Source of the DNA: Symbiodinium natans | Lineage: Eukaryota; Sar; Dinophyceae; Suessiales; Symbiodiniaceae | Assembly (NCBI GenBank): GCA_905221605.1 | Contig: CAJNDS010002412.1 | Coordinates: forward strand, 1,567,386 to 1,631,385 | Length of the DNA stretch: 64,000 bases | Direction of reading: 5' to 3' | Shown: positions 1-10,848 of the stretch, in pieces | How the letters are laid out: each line of letters starts with the position of its first letter | Numbering within the stretch: position 1 is the stretch's first letter | Position numbers and translations under genes: made by a program | Notes under the pieces: model-generated | Told to the model about the DNA's origin: nothing | What the model saw: the letters and a program-made list of their open reading frames with translations, nothing else | Databases searched by the model: none

Positions 1-291
1 GTCTGGTAACAGAGCAGTTTGAGTCACAATGGCTACAGGGATCCGGGGTTGAGTGCTGCTTGCCGCGCAGGAGTCGTTAGGTGCAAACGAGCAAAAAAAA
101 AAACCTACTTGCCATGGGTGTTGAGGATACCCCTTTGCAAGGGAGGGACCCTATTCCCAGCCCTAAGCCTAGACCCTGTGCACACCATGCAAACTTTATG
201 TAGACCCCCATAGAACCTTAAAACAGCCTTTGAGCTCAAGGGCGCCATAAAACAAACCCACGAAAGCAAAAAACACCCTCCACCACCACCA

Positions 292-403
292 CCTTTGGGA
301 CGAAAGAAACCCTAAAATTGGGGCCATCTACCCTGACTACTATACTTCCTCTTAGGGTCATATGATACCCTAAAACCTTTTAAGGCTCATTTAGTCCCCC
401 ACC
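292..403. repeat. Family-1 element
   Basis: TTTGGGACGAAAGAAACCCTAAAATTGGGG... to AAGGCTCATTTAGTCCCCC, a decayed copy of the FEA1-gene introner. A right-half copy lies at about 526-594. Confidence 0.6.
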
Positions 404-413
404 ATCAAAAGCT

Positions 414-519
414 CCTACTAATTGCTTAAGAACCACCAAAAATATTCTTCCTTACTAAGGGCAATATAGGGATTATTGTTTTTTTGTTTATTCTTTCGGC
501 GTTCTTAAGCAACTAGTAG
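414..519. repeat. Family-2 element
   Basis: CTACTAATTGCTTAAGAAC / GTTCTTAAGCAACTAGTAG inverted ends around a T-rich core with AGGGCAATATAGGGAT. A second truncated copy is at about 606-685. Confidence 0.65.
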
Positions 520-744
520 CTCTATATTACTATACTTCCTCTCCATGTAATATGAAACCCTAAACACCCTTTCAGGGTTCATTTAGGTCCCCACCATCAA
601 AAGCTCCCTACTAGTTGCTTAAGAACCCCCCAAAAAACATTCTTCCTGATTAAGGGCAAGATAGGGATTTCTTGTTTTTTGATTCCTAAACCCTAAACCC
701 TAAACCCCAAACCCCAAACCCGAAACCCTAAACCCTAAACCCTA

Positions 745-3700
745 AACAGCTCCAAGACAAGATACCGGCCGCCCTGTGCGTTGGAACGCCTCCTCGAAGG
801 TCCAGGTGCCGAAGTACGCCTTGCAGGTGTCCTGCCCGAGGCTTAGGGTTTAGGGTTTAGGGTTTAGGGTTTAGGGTTTAGGATTTAGGGTTTAGGGTTT
901 GGGGTTTAGGGTTTAGGGGGTTTCCTTAAGGATCCATGCACCTCAGTGTTTTATTACTCGGGCCCCAAAGGTCCCAAGATAGGAAGTGCATAAAGATAGG
1001 CACAGTTGTCCTCTATTTCGGTACATGGACACTTAGACTTCCGGTTTTAGGGTTGAGTACTTTGGGTACTTTGGGGTAGGTCGAATCAAGCCCCCCCCCC
1101 CCCCCCCCCCCCCCCCTGGGAACCCCAAAGCATTTCAAAACCTTAAAAACCCTAAACCCTAAACATGCTACTATGGGAACCCGAAAGCTCTTTTTGCATG
1201 AGGGCTCGCTTTGCATCTTGGTTCGCAACGGTGACCCCAGACTCGTGATGCATTTTGGGATTTATACCTCGCACTTGGGAACATCCCAACCTTGCACCCT
1301 GTTTTTTCTTCTCCTAATTGCACTGCACTCCCAACCTCGAAGCCCCAAACTCCGAAACACTCCCGCAACCCACTTCTTTGCAGGATCTTGGCGAATCCTC
1401 TATAAAGAGAATTGTAGTACGAGCCGTTAAAAGAAGAGGTTTGGGTTGACCAGGCAAACCCTATGATCCCAGCCCTCAGAGACTGCACCCTCTACCGCTA
1501 TTTGCTTCAGAACCCCACAAAAGATATTCTTCCTTAGAAGGGCAATATAGGGACTGCTATTTTTAACTCTTTTGGGGGTTCTTAATTGTATAGCAGTATA
1601 CAACCTATGAGCCGAGAACCCCAACATTTCGGGTTAAGGGTTTTTCTGAGGACTTACAAGGGCCCTAAACCCTTTTTTCCTTCAACCCGGTGTCAGCTGG
1701 GGGCTCACTAAACCCTAAACCCTAAACCTTAAACCCTCAACCGTGAACCCCCGTCTTGCCCGGGCCTCGAAGTCCTTGGTTGGGACGAGCACCTGACTTG
1801 ACTGACGTTGTGGGTTTATGGGTTTAGGGCTTTTAGGGTTAAGGGGTTTTAAGGTTTAGGGCTTAGGGGTTTTAGGAATATGTGACTGACTGACTGACTC
1901 ACTGACTGACTGACTGGCTGACACACATGAACACGACACAAAAAAACACGGTTTCGCACCCACGGAGGATAGCACATAGGATGGGTGCCCTGTCTCCAGA
2001 AGGGAAATGGTAATGAGTCATGAGCTGATTACAGCTTCAACGATCGAACTTTTGTGCTGTCACGAATTGCAGCTGCCTTTTTTCCTAAATCCTAAACGTA
2101 CACACCCTTGTTTTAGGCACGGGAGTAGCCCTACACGCCCCTGACACCCTAAATCATAAAGTAATCACAAACACACACACACATACACACACACACACAC
2201 AGAAAGACTTTCAGGCACGACAATCCGGATTCCAGGGCGCTTCAGGGCTCTTGACCAGCCTCCTTTTTCGCGAGCCAGAAGGGCAAACACCCCAAAACCC
2301 TAAAGACCCTAAACCCTTTGTGCTCCAGGGCTCTCTCACGAACCCTAAATCCTAAACCCTCAACCCAAAACCCCAAACCCTAAACCCTGAACCCTCGAAC
2401 CCTCACCCACATTCGATCTGAGTGCAGGGCCCCGATCCGGAGGAAGTTGACCAGCTCCTCTGAGGAGGAACGGAGACGGCTACAAGAGGGATGTCAGGTT
2501 TAGGGTTTTAGGTTTAAGGTTTACCCTAAACCCTAAACCCTAAACCCTAAACCCGAAACCCTAAACCCCAAACCCTAAACCCTAGAAATCCCCTGGTCTT
2601 TAACCAGGTGCTCTGGCACCCAACGCCCCCAGAACCCCCTTCAACCCCTAAACCCCTAAACCCTAAACCCTAAAACCTGCAAGGCGCCCCAGCATGCCGA
2701 GGGTGGTTGGGCCCGTGTCCCTAAAGCCTCAAGGTTTAGGGCTTATAGGGTTTAGGGTTTAGGGTTTAGGGTTTAGGGTTTAGGGTTTAGGGTTTAGGGC
2801 TTCGCAGATCATGGAATCCGCAAGCAAGAAAGCGGTCACTTCTCTTCCAACGCGGGAGCCCAACAACAACAAACTGCGAGCAGCGAATATCGATTCTCTT
2901 ATATATATATATATTTATTTATATGTATATATCTCCGAAACACAACTTCCTGCTGGATTCCGCCCTTTGTCACTCCGGAACAAGGCACAGGGCTGCGACT
3001 ATACGAACCATTATAGGATGATTCGTGGACCCTAAACCCTAAAAACCCCTAAAAACCCTAAACACCCCTAAACCCTAAAAACCCTACACACCCTAAACCC
3101 TAAAAACCCTAAACCCTAAAAACCCTAAACCCGAAACCCCCCTAAACCCTAAACCCTAAAAACCCTAAAAACCCTAAAAACCCTAAAAACCCTAAAAACC
3201 CTAAAAACCCTAAAAACCCTAAAAACCCTAAAAACCCTAAAAACCCTAAAAACCCTAAAACCCTAAAAACCCTAAACCCTAAACCCTAAACAGCTCAGGA
3301 AGACCGAGAAGGGAAGTCCTGCCACCAATGGGGGAACCACCGATGGGGCAAATGTCGCGCAGGGATGCCGGGAACGAACACGTGATCCAAGATCTCCTGT
3401 CTTTGGGGTTTAGGGTTTGGGGTTTGGGGTTTAGGGTTTAGGGTTTAGGGTTTGGGGTTTGGGGTTTGGGGTTTATAGGATTTAGGGTTTATGGTTTGGG
3501 GTCACCTATTTCCCAAGGATGTCGCCTTTCCACGGAAGGCCAGGGCCCCCTTATTCGGTTGTCCCGGAGGGTCGAGTAGATTCACTGCGCGGTTGCGAAG
3601 CTTCACGGGGCATATTGAGAGTGGAATGCCCCCCTAAACCTCTATAACCCTCTTGAACGAAACCCTCAACCCTGAACCCCAAATCCTAAACCTAAACCCA

Positions 3701-4481
3701 GCAGCCTGCAAGGAGTTCGAAGGAAGGGATGCAAGAAAAGGCATGCTGCACATAATGAAAACAATGATGCCCCCCCGCTCCCCCCCCCCCCATGGGCCCG
3801 AAGGACCCTGAACTCAGAAAAACACCAAAGCAGTCAACCACATCTGAAACAGTGTGTAGATTTCTGCCATTCGTGAGTGCATGTATGGTTCCTTTTTACC
3901 CATCATATGAGGTGCCCTTTTGTGGGGGGCTGGTTATTTCAGAAGGGGACCCTGAACCAAAAAGAGCACAAACAGGGTGGCACTGGGCAACCAAGATAGG
4001 GGTTGCTGGAGGCAGTTCGAGTCAACTTCGGGTGGAAAGAGCACACGCATGCAGGTGCTAAGTGCCAGGGCGCCTTAACGATTGCAAGGGGAACCCTTGA
4101 GCCCTAAACCCTAAACCCTAAACCCTAAACCCTAAACCCTAAACCCTAAACCCTTTTGCAGCAGGCTTGGAACCCTGAACTCTAAACCGTGAACCCCCAA
4201 GCACCGGCCCACTGCATCGAGCCAGACTTAACCCGAAAACCTAAAAAGCCTAATCCCTTTGGCAACCGACCTCATTCCAACCCTAAACCCGAAACCCTGA
4301 ACCCTTCTTTGAGCCCAGACTCTCAAACCCTAACCCCTAAACCCGGAAGCCCTAAACCCTGTAAGCCCTTACATCCCAAGACTGGTAGAGGGAGCCCATC
4401 CTCGTTCGTGTGGATGGCCAGGAAGCCAGCCACGATCGAACCCCCTGAGACGCCACTGATGATCTTTGGCATCAGTCCCTC
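745..4481 (-). CDS. Patatin-type (SDP1/TGL-like) lipase, 3' half with the nucleophile
   Basis: Minus-strand exons separated by heptamer-rich introns. The exon at 4373-4481 reads GLMPKIISGVSGGSIVAGFL; GVSGG is the patatin GxSxG nucleophile elbow, and the exon has a CAG acceptor and a GT donor. About 3305-3405 reads EILDHVFVPGIPARHL then HRWFPHWW; about 2405-2495 reads SSEELVNFLRIGALHSD; about 745-842 reads TCKAYFGTWTFEEAFQRTGR. The last matches the 'LTFQEAYDxTGRI' block of SDP1-type triacylglycerol lipases, and the exons lie in the expected order. An island at about 3500-3605 may be another exon. Such enzymes hydrolyse triacylglycerol at lipid droplets. The catalytic Asp (DGS/DGG) exon is not seen and would lie left of the window. 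The oxyanion exon is not found next to the nucleophile exon; a matching one lies at 14.6 kb, beyond the GH16 gene. Family is fairly sure, full gene model is not. Confidence 0.62.
1497..1596. repeat. Family-2 element
   Basis: GCTATTTGCTTCAGAACCCC to GGGGTTCTTAATTGTATAGC, sharing the AGGGCAATATAGGGA core with the 0.4-kb copy. Confidence 0.6.
1889..1922 (+). repeat. (TGAC)n short tandem repeat
   Basis: About nine TGAC units with minor variants; a (CA)n tract is at 2168-2202. Confidence 0.85.
3029..3292 (-). repeat. CCCTAAA array with CCCTAAAAA variant
   Basis: Starts as mixed CCCTAAA/CCCTAAAAA, then about a dozen successive CCCTAAAAA units, then CCCTAAA. It lies next to a lipase exon (about 3305-3405). 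Confidence 0.9.
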
Positions 4482-4966
4482 CTGGTAGGGTTTAGGGTTT
4501 AGGGTTTAGGGTTTGGGGTTTGGGGTTTAGGGTTTATATATAGGGTTGAAGGAACCCTAATTCCCGATAGAGCCCCATGCGAGTTGAGGGGAGTCCCAGC
4601 TCCTTGACTTGAAAATTCCGGGCCAAGCTCGTGCTCCCTAAACCCTAAACCCTAAACCCTAAACCCTAAACCCTAAACGCCCAACTCTTCTATATGCGAC
4701 GTGAACTCTAGGGCACTGTGCCAGCCGGCCGAGCTCAGCGGGGAGCAGCTTCTTTTTCCTCCCGGTGCCCACGCTCTTTGCCTGGGGTTGTCCAAGATTC
4801 CTTAGGTATACTTCCCAGCAAACCCAAGTGCTTTTGTCCAGAACCCAAGGCCCTAGAATCGAAGGAATCGCATGTGGGAAAGGACAAACATTCTTCGGAA
4901 ATGGTCAACCTAAACCCTAAACCCTAAACCCTGAAACCTAAACCCTACACCCAGTTGGGGGCTTGT

Positions 4967-5066
4967 TCCTTACTCTGTGGAACCCATCTTTGGGGTTGCC
5001 GCACATTCGGAGCGGACTCGAATTCAGCCTCATACTTTGCAGAAGCAACTCCTTGGGGGCCAACTT
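4967..5066 (-). CDS. Possible exon, unassigned
   Basis: An island between heptamer blocks is open on the minus strand and reads LAPKELLLQSMRLNSS then PLRMCGNPKDGFHRV. It weakly recalls the 'RTGLxRNLxxMxNP' stretch upstream of the oxyanion hole in SDP1-type lipases. If so, it would argue for two lipase genes rather than one interrupted gene. The match is too weak to decide. Smaller islands at 4560-4640 and 4690-4800 are also open but unrecognised. Confidence 0.25.
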
Positions 5067-5342
5067 AGGGTTTGGAGTTTAGGGGTTTAGGGTTTTGGGT
5101 CTACCTGTAATTCCTAGTAAGGTATTGTGAACCACAAACCCTTTTCGGGTTCGTTTGGTCCCCAAGGCTCACTCTAAAACCTACTGGCTGAGATCTCTAC
5201 AGCGGGACAAGGGGGGGCTTTAGGGTCCAGGGCTTTTTTGTGTCTAGGGTTTAGGGCGTTTAGGGTTGAGTCGAGGGGTATAGAGTGCCGCAGCACGGTT
5301 GCAGCAAACGGCTATGCCTCCTCAGCACCTAAGACAGCAGCC

Positions 5343-8300
5343 TCAGGGCAGGGGCACACTATCGGTGGTGGGGACATTTTCGGCGCGAGTGAGCGCCAGG
5401 ACGGCGTAGCCGTTGGCGTAGACGATGTTCTCTGGCCGGTGTTTGGCGTACTGCGCCCACCAAAAACCTTGGGCAGCACATGAACCCTGACAGGGTGTAT
5501 AGAGACCATCGACCCTAAACCGCATAATTATACCTTAGAGTAGGGATTGGATTAGCGAGATATATAGGTTAAATAACCCTAGTAGGGATTAGAGTGATAT
5601 GTGGGTAAACAACGCACCCCCCCCCCCCCCCAAAAAAATGGTTGCGTTCATAGTGCGCCCGAGGTGCCTTTGATCCAGAAGTCGGGGACGTAACCGGGGT
5701 AGAAGTCCTCCTGCCACTCCTGTCTGAAGCCATTCCTTGGCAGTACAGGAACCATAGTATCATCAGGGTATACTCGGGTAACCTTTTTTGGGATTAGTTT
5801 AGGATGTCGGGTTTAGGGTTTACTCTACTGAACTTGGAACCCTAGCAAAAAATTGCTGTTTCTTAGGAATTATAGTACGCAAAAATTAAGAATTATTTCC
5901 CAGCACCCCGAAGTTTAGGGATAAGGGAACCTTGAACCAACAAAAGGGCGAAAGGGCACCCCTGGCGCTACCAAGGTACTCTTGCAAGGAGGAGAAGCGC
6001 ACCCAATCGACGTACGTGTAGGTGGGCAAGCTACTGGGATCGAAGTTTCCGCCGAAATGTTCATCGCCGGGCCACACTTGGAAGTTCATTCCCATTCCGG
6101 CGCCGACCTCTGGGATATCTTTTTTTCAATTACAGATTCCTGGGAGGATCCAAAAAGTAGATCCCCCTTAAGGTTCCCCTAAGAATGACCCCATAGTGGT
6201 GTAGGGTACGATTTGGGGGTTCTATTTTGAAATTACAGAAGAGCGCTACGTATATTAATGGTAACCCCAAAAAGGAGTCACAGCTCCAGCTTCGTGACGT
6301 TCTGGTTGAACTGCTCCAGCACGCTTCCCGTGATCTTGTGCACCTCTACACCGTCGATGGTAAACTTCACCTCATTTGGGGTCCACTCCTTGGTAGTTCA
6401 GTGACCTTGGGATGTTCCCCTTTGTACTACCAGTCCTTCATTGGGAGCATTCTACCCCTATCATTATCCCTGGTAATTACTTTTAAGGACTGTTGGTATA
6501 TGCGGGAACATCCCTAGAATAAGGTTGTGGGGTTGGTGACATTATGCGGGGACCTAGAACCACAAAACGAGCAAACGGCTACTTTTTTTTTTTTACAATA
6601 GGGCACCCTACCTAGAACCAACAAAACCAGCAGAAGGGCACCACTGGGATTGCAAGATTCGAAGCCGTAGGTGTGGAACTCGTTGCAGACGTCGAGGTTC
6701 GACGTGTCCACGAGATGCTCATGTCGATTCGGACCCGGCATGCCTTCGAGCATCGCCACCTTAGGTGAAGACAACATGTGCCGTGAAAGGGCTTCTGGTT
6801 AAGCAGTGCAGCACCTCTAGAATGTCCCCTATGCCTAAGATCGAAACCCGAAACCCTATAATTAACCGCCCCTAAACCCTACGTCCTGTGAATTCTGCAG
6901 GGGTTCAAATTCAAAACCTGGACCCCGGAGTAACCGAGGAATGAAAAGGGTGCATTTTGTTGATTTAAAGAGCTTTTCTAAGGGCACCTAGACCCGAAAA
7001 GAAGGGTCCTAGAAACTTGTCAGGAACCTAAGCCCTAAAAACAAGGGATTAAGCGCCTACCTACCCTGGGTCTTGGGATGTTTCCGCTTATACTAACAGT
7101 CCTTATGAAGGATTGTAGTACCACCCTAAACCCTAAACCCTAAACCCTAAACCCTAAACCCTAAACCCCCAAACCCTAAACCCGCGATTGTAATCCCTCT
7201 TAAGGACTGAGTATAAGGGGGAAACATCCCAACCTGGGTCCTAGAAACTTGTAAGGAAACCTGAGGCCTAAGCCCTATAAACAAAGGGAATAAGGGCCTA
7301 CCCTGGGCCCTAGAAACTGGGTTAGGGTTGGGAAGTTTCGGGCTTTGGAAGTTTAGGGTTTGGAGATAAACTTCGTCCCCCAAGGCACTTGCAGCTTGCA
7401 GGTGCCGTTACAGGAGGCACCGATCTTCTTGAACCCCAGCTCGTTCCTTGCTTGGCCCCCCTCCCTATTCAATGGCCCCTCCCTACATGGCCTATTCTAT
7501 ACCCTATCACCACTTCAAAAGGCCCTTTATAGGGTAGGATTCTAAGGCCGAATAGCCCATGCTGGTCTGAAGGCCAACAGTTTAGGGTTTCGATGGCTTA
7601 GAGGGCTTGGAGGGTTTAGAGTGTTTGGAGGGTTTAGAGCGTTCAGAGAATTTAGAGCGTTTCCAGGATTCAGAGGGTTTACGGTTGAGGGTTTAAGCTC
7701 TTAAGCACATGGCCATAGATAATCGGAAACACATGGATTAAACTTACTTTTCCATTTCCCAAGGGGAAAAAGGTTAGACTTTATTGTTCCTATTAAACAG
7801 GGAAACCCAAAAGTTTAAACCCTAAACCCTAAACCCTAAACCCTTATAAACCCTAAACCCTAAACCCTAAACCCTTTTGACCCCGCGAGCTCCCTAAACC
7901 CTAAACCCTAAACCCTAAACCCTAAACCCTAAACCCTAAACCCTAAACCCTAAACCCTTAAGGCCTCCGAGGTTCCAAAAGGTGTCGCCACGCTCGGAGC
8001 CCTGCTTCCACAAGCCGAAGACACTCACAACGCCATCCCCAGCTGCGTACCTTTTGGGGGTGTTATAGGGTGTAGGGTTTATAGGGTTTAGGGTTTAGGG
8101 TTTAGGGTTTAGGGTTTAGGGTTTGGGGTTTGGGGTTTGGGGTTTGGGGTCTGGGGTTTGGGGTTTGGGGTTTGGGGTTTGGGGTTTGGGGTTTGGGGTT
8201 TGGGGTTTGGGGTTTGGGGGGGGGGGGGGGGGGGGGGTTGAGGGGGCGGGTTGTTGATAATTTCCCTAGATTATGGGCACCCCTTGTGGGGTTTTATTAC

Positions 8301-10749
8301 TTTACTACGGGCAGTTAGAGCAAACAAACGGCGAAAGGATATCACTGCGCCACCAAGATACTTAATGCTTGCCTCAAACTTCCCATACTTGTTGGGTCTG
8401 TTGTCGTCGAGCTCGGCCGATGCAATGGCGTCGGGCGGCAGCGTCTCGGATGGTGGGGACGGCACGCACTCTGACTCTGGGTCCTTTCCTGCCAGCATGG
8501 GCTCTCATACCCTATATCCCTAACCCTAAACCCCAAACCCTAAACCCTAAACCCTAATTAAACCCTAAACCCTAAACCCTTTATAGGCTTCATTATAGGG
8601 ATTATCAGGCCTAATTGCCCATCCCGGCCTGCGTGCGGGAGTTCGATGTCCGAGGCGTTGACCATACGGCCGCTTGGAGTGAGCGCCAAGATGGCGTAGC
8701 CGCCCTTGACGAGCACGTTAGCCTGAGTTGCGCCTTGAAACCTTTGAAGATTACTTATGAATAGGGTTTAGGGTTTAGGGTTTAGGGTTTAGGGTAATGC
8801 ACAACCCAGTAGCCCTCCGGTGCTGGGCATATCCCAGCGGGGCCACCCAGTCACCTGTGAGCCATCCTTCGGGGAGGGAGTCGTTATTGAAGTCCTCCTG
8901 CCACTCCTGCGTGAAACCTTCTCCTAGCTCATGGTTGGGATAGGATTTGAAAATTTAAATGTCCATTCCTTATGGAGTTTAAGTATCCTTAAAATGTAAA
9001 ATGTTACCCCACTATGACAAAGGCTCCTTCTCCGGTGTAGGAGGAGTAGCGCACCCAATCGATCAATTGGTATACGGGCAAGATGGCCGGATCGAACTCC
9101 CCACCAAATCCTTACAAGGGCCAAGAGAATATCCAAAACTAGGATCCTTTCCCTGATGCTACGAAAAAATCCCTATCACAGGGCATACAACCTCAAAAAC
9201 CCTAAACCCTGAAGAGGCTATTTCGTCCCAGTTTTAGCTTTCTTAGGAGCTATAGTTCCCAAAAAAAAATATATTCCCAAACACCCCTAAAGCCAAGAAT
9301 CGGATGTCACCGGGCCACAGGTTAAAGTGGAACTCCATTCCATCGCCGAAGTCCTCGTTGAACTGCTCCAGCCTGGGGTTTAGGGTTTAGGGTTTAGGGT
9401 TTAGGGTTTAAGGTTTAGGGTTTAGGGTTTAGGGCAGGAACTCGAGACTTGGGAGCCTGTAACTGCACAGGAACCTCTGGAATCCCGATGTCCTTCTGCC
9501 TTAGGGTTTTAGTTGTTTTTTTCAGGTTGCGGGCTCATGGCTGAATAGGGCTTTTGGGGGTTGAGGAACCCTAGTTGCTTGCGTTTTAGGGCTTAGGGTT
9601 TTATTTGGGAGTTCTCGAAATAAGGGTACCTTCTTGGGGTCCTTTTAATCAGGGGATCCGACCATTTGGGATCTATTTTGGGGGTCCCCTGTTTTCGTAC
9701 ACCCCCATTGAAGTCTCAGGGCTCGTGGGGGCATAGGGCTTTGGGATTTGTGGCTCCTGCGTGGAGCATTTTTCAGGTTCCTCCTCTGTGCACCCCCAAC
9801 AAGGAGCTCTCTCTCTCTCTCTCTCTCTCTCCTAAACGATGCAAGAGGGTGCTCTTTTCTGGTTCAAGAATCTTTAACGGAGCCTAAGCCCCAAAAAAGC
9901 AGAAAAGGTGAATGAGGGCATACTCTAGGTCCTACAAGGAGGGGCCCCGTACTATACTAACTGTAGTTAAGGGACTTATAACCTAATTTAGGATCCTTCT
10001 AACCCAATTTAGGGCTCTTATAAATCTACTTATAACTCGGGGGCCCCTCCTTGTTTAGGGTTTAGGGTTTAGGGTTTAGGGTTTAGGGTTTAGGGTTATA
10101 GTCTCTCTCAGCCCCAGGAGCTTGCTCCCCGTCATCTTGTTCAACTCCACCCCGTCGATGGTGAACTTCGCTACCTCTGGGGTCCACTCCTTGGTTGCCC
10201 AGTAACTATAGTAGAACAAGGGTACCCTTTTTTGAGAATGTCACCTAAAAACCCTAAACCCTAAACCCTAAACCCTAAACCCTAAGCCAACAGAAGAGCT
10301 CTTGGGGCACACCCCTGGGCTCCCCCAAGACTCAAAGCCGTAGGTGTGGAACTCATCGCAGATGTTGTACTCCGACAGGTCGACGTGGAACTCGTTGCCT
10401 TCCTTGGGTTTCCCGGCTTTAGCTCATCAATTACCTGGATGGGCCATTAGGGCTCAAAAAACCCCATAATGAACCCTATAAAGGGCCGGTTGAGGGATTA
10501 TAGGGTAGAATAGCCCATCCTGGTAGTAAACGAGAAAAGTGTACCCTGTGTCTTACACTCTTCACTTTAAGAAGGCCACCCCCCCCCCCCCCCCCGCCCC
10601 CGCCCCCCCCCCCCCCCCCAAAAAAAAAAAAGGGAATAAAGGCTATATTACCTTCAATAATACGGGTACCCGTGTTTCTTCCTCTTCGGTTTTAATAAGG
10701 ATTCCCCCCCCCCCCCCCCCCCCAAAAAAAAAAAAAAAAAAAAAAAAAA

Positions 10750-10782
<33 letters not shown>

Positions 10783-10805
10783 CCAAAAAAAACAGGACAC
10801 CATCC

Positions 10806-10848
<43 letters not shown>

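Larger units (their letters stand above)
845..2404. other. Intron/spacer with heptamer blocks and introner copies
   Basis: Holds TTTAGGG blocks (841-917), a C run of about 29 (1089-1118), the family-2 element at 1497-1596, and TGAC and CA repeats. An open island at about 1740-1800 (SSQVLVPTKDFEARARRG, minus) could be a small lipase exon but is not recognised. Confidence 0.5.
5343..8500 (-). other. GH16 domain 3 exons and C-terminus
   Basis: Exons: about 8345-8500 (AIASAELDDNRPNKYGKFEA); about 7975-8045 (YAAGDGVVSVFGLWKQGSER); about 7375-7450 (NELGFKKIGASCNGTCKLQ); 6661-6765 (MLEGMPGPNRHEHLVDTS to FHTYGF); about 6287-6388 (EWTPNEVKFTIDGVEVHK to FNQNVTKLEL); about 5975-6115 (VGAGMGMNFQVWPGDEHFGG to YTYVDWVRFSS); about 5655-5745 (FRQEWQEDFYPGYVPDFW); about 5343-5470 (WWAQYAKHRPENIVYANGYA to the stop). 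The catalytic strand reads ELGFK, as in domain 1. The final residues after 'YAVLALT' parallel the linkers after domains 1 and 2, so the stop ends a domain boundary and is not a truncation. Confidence 0.75.
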
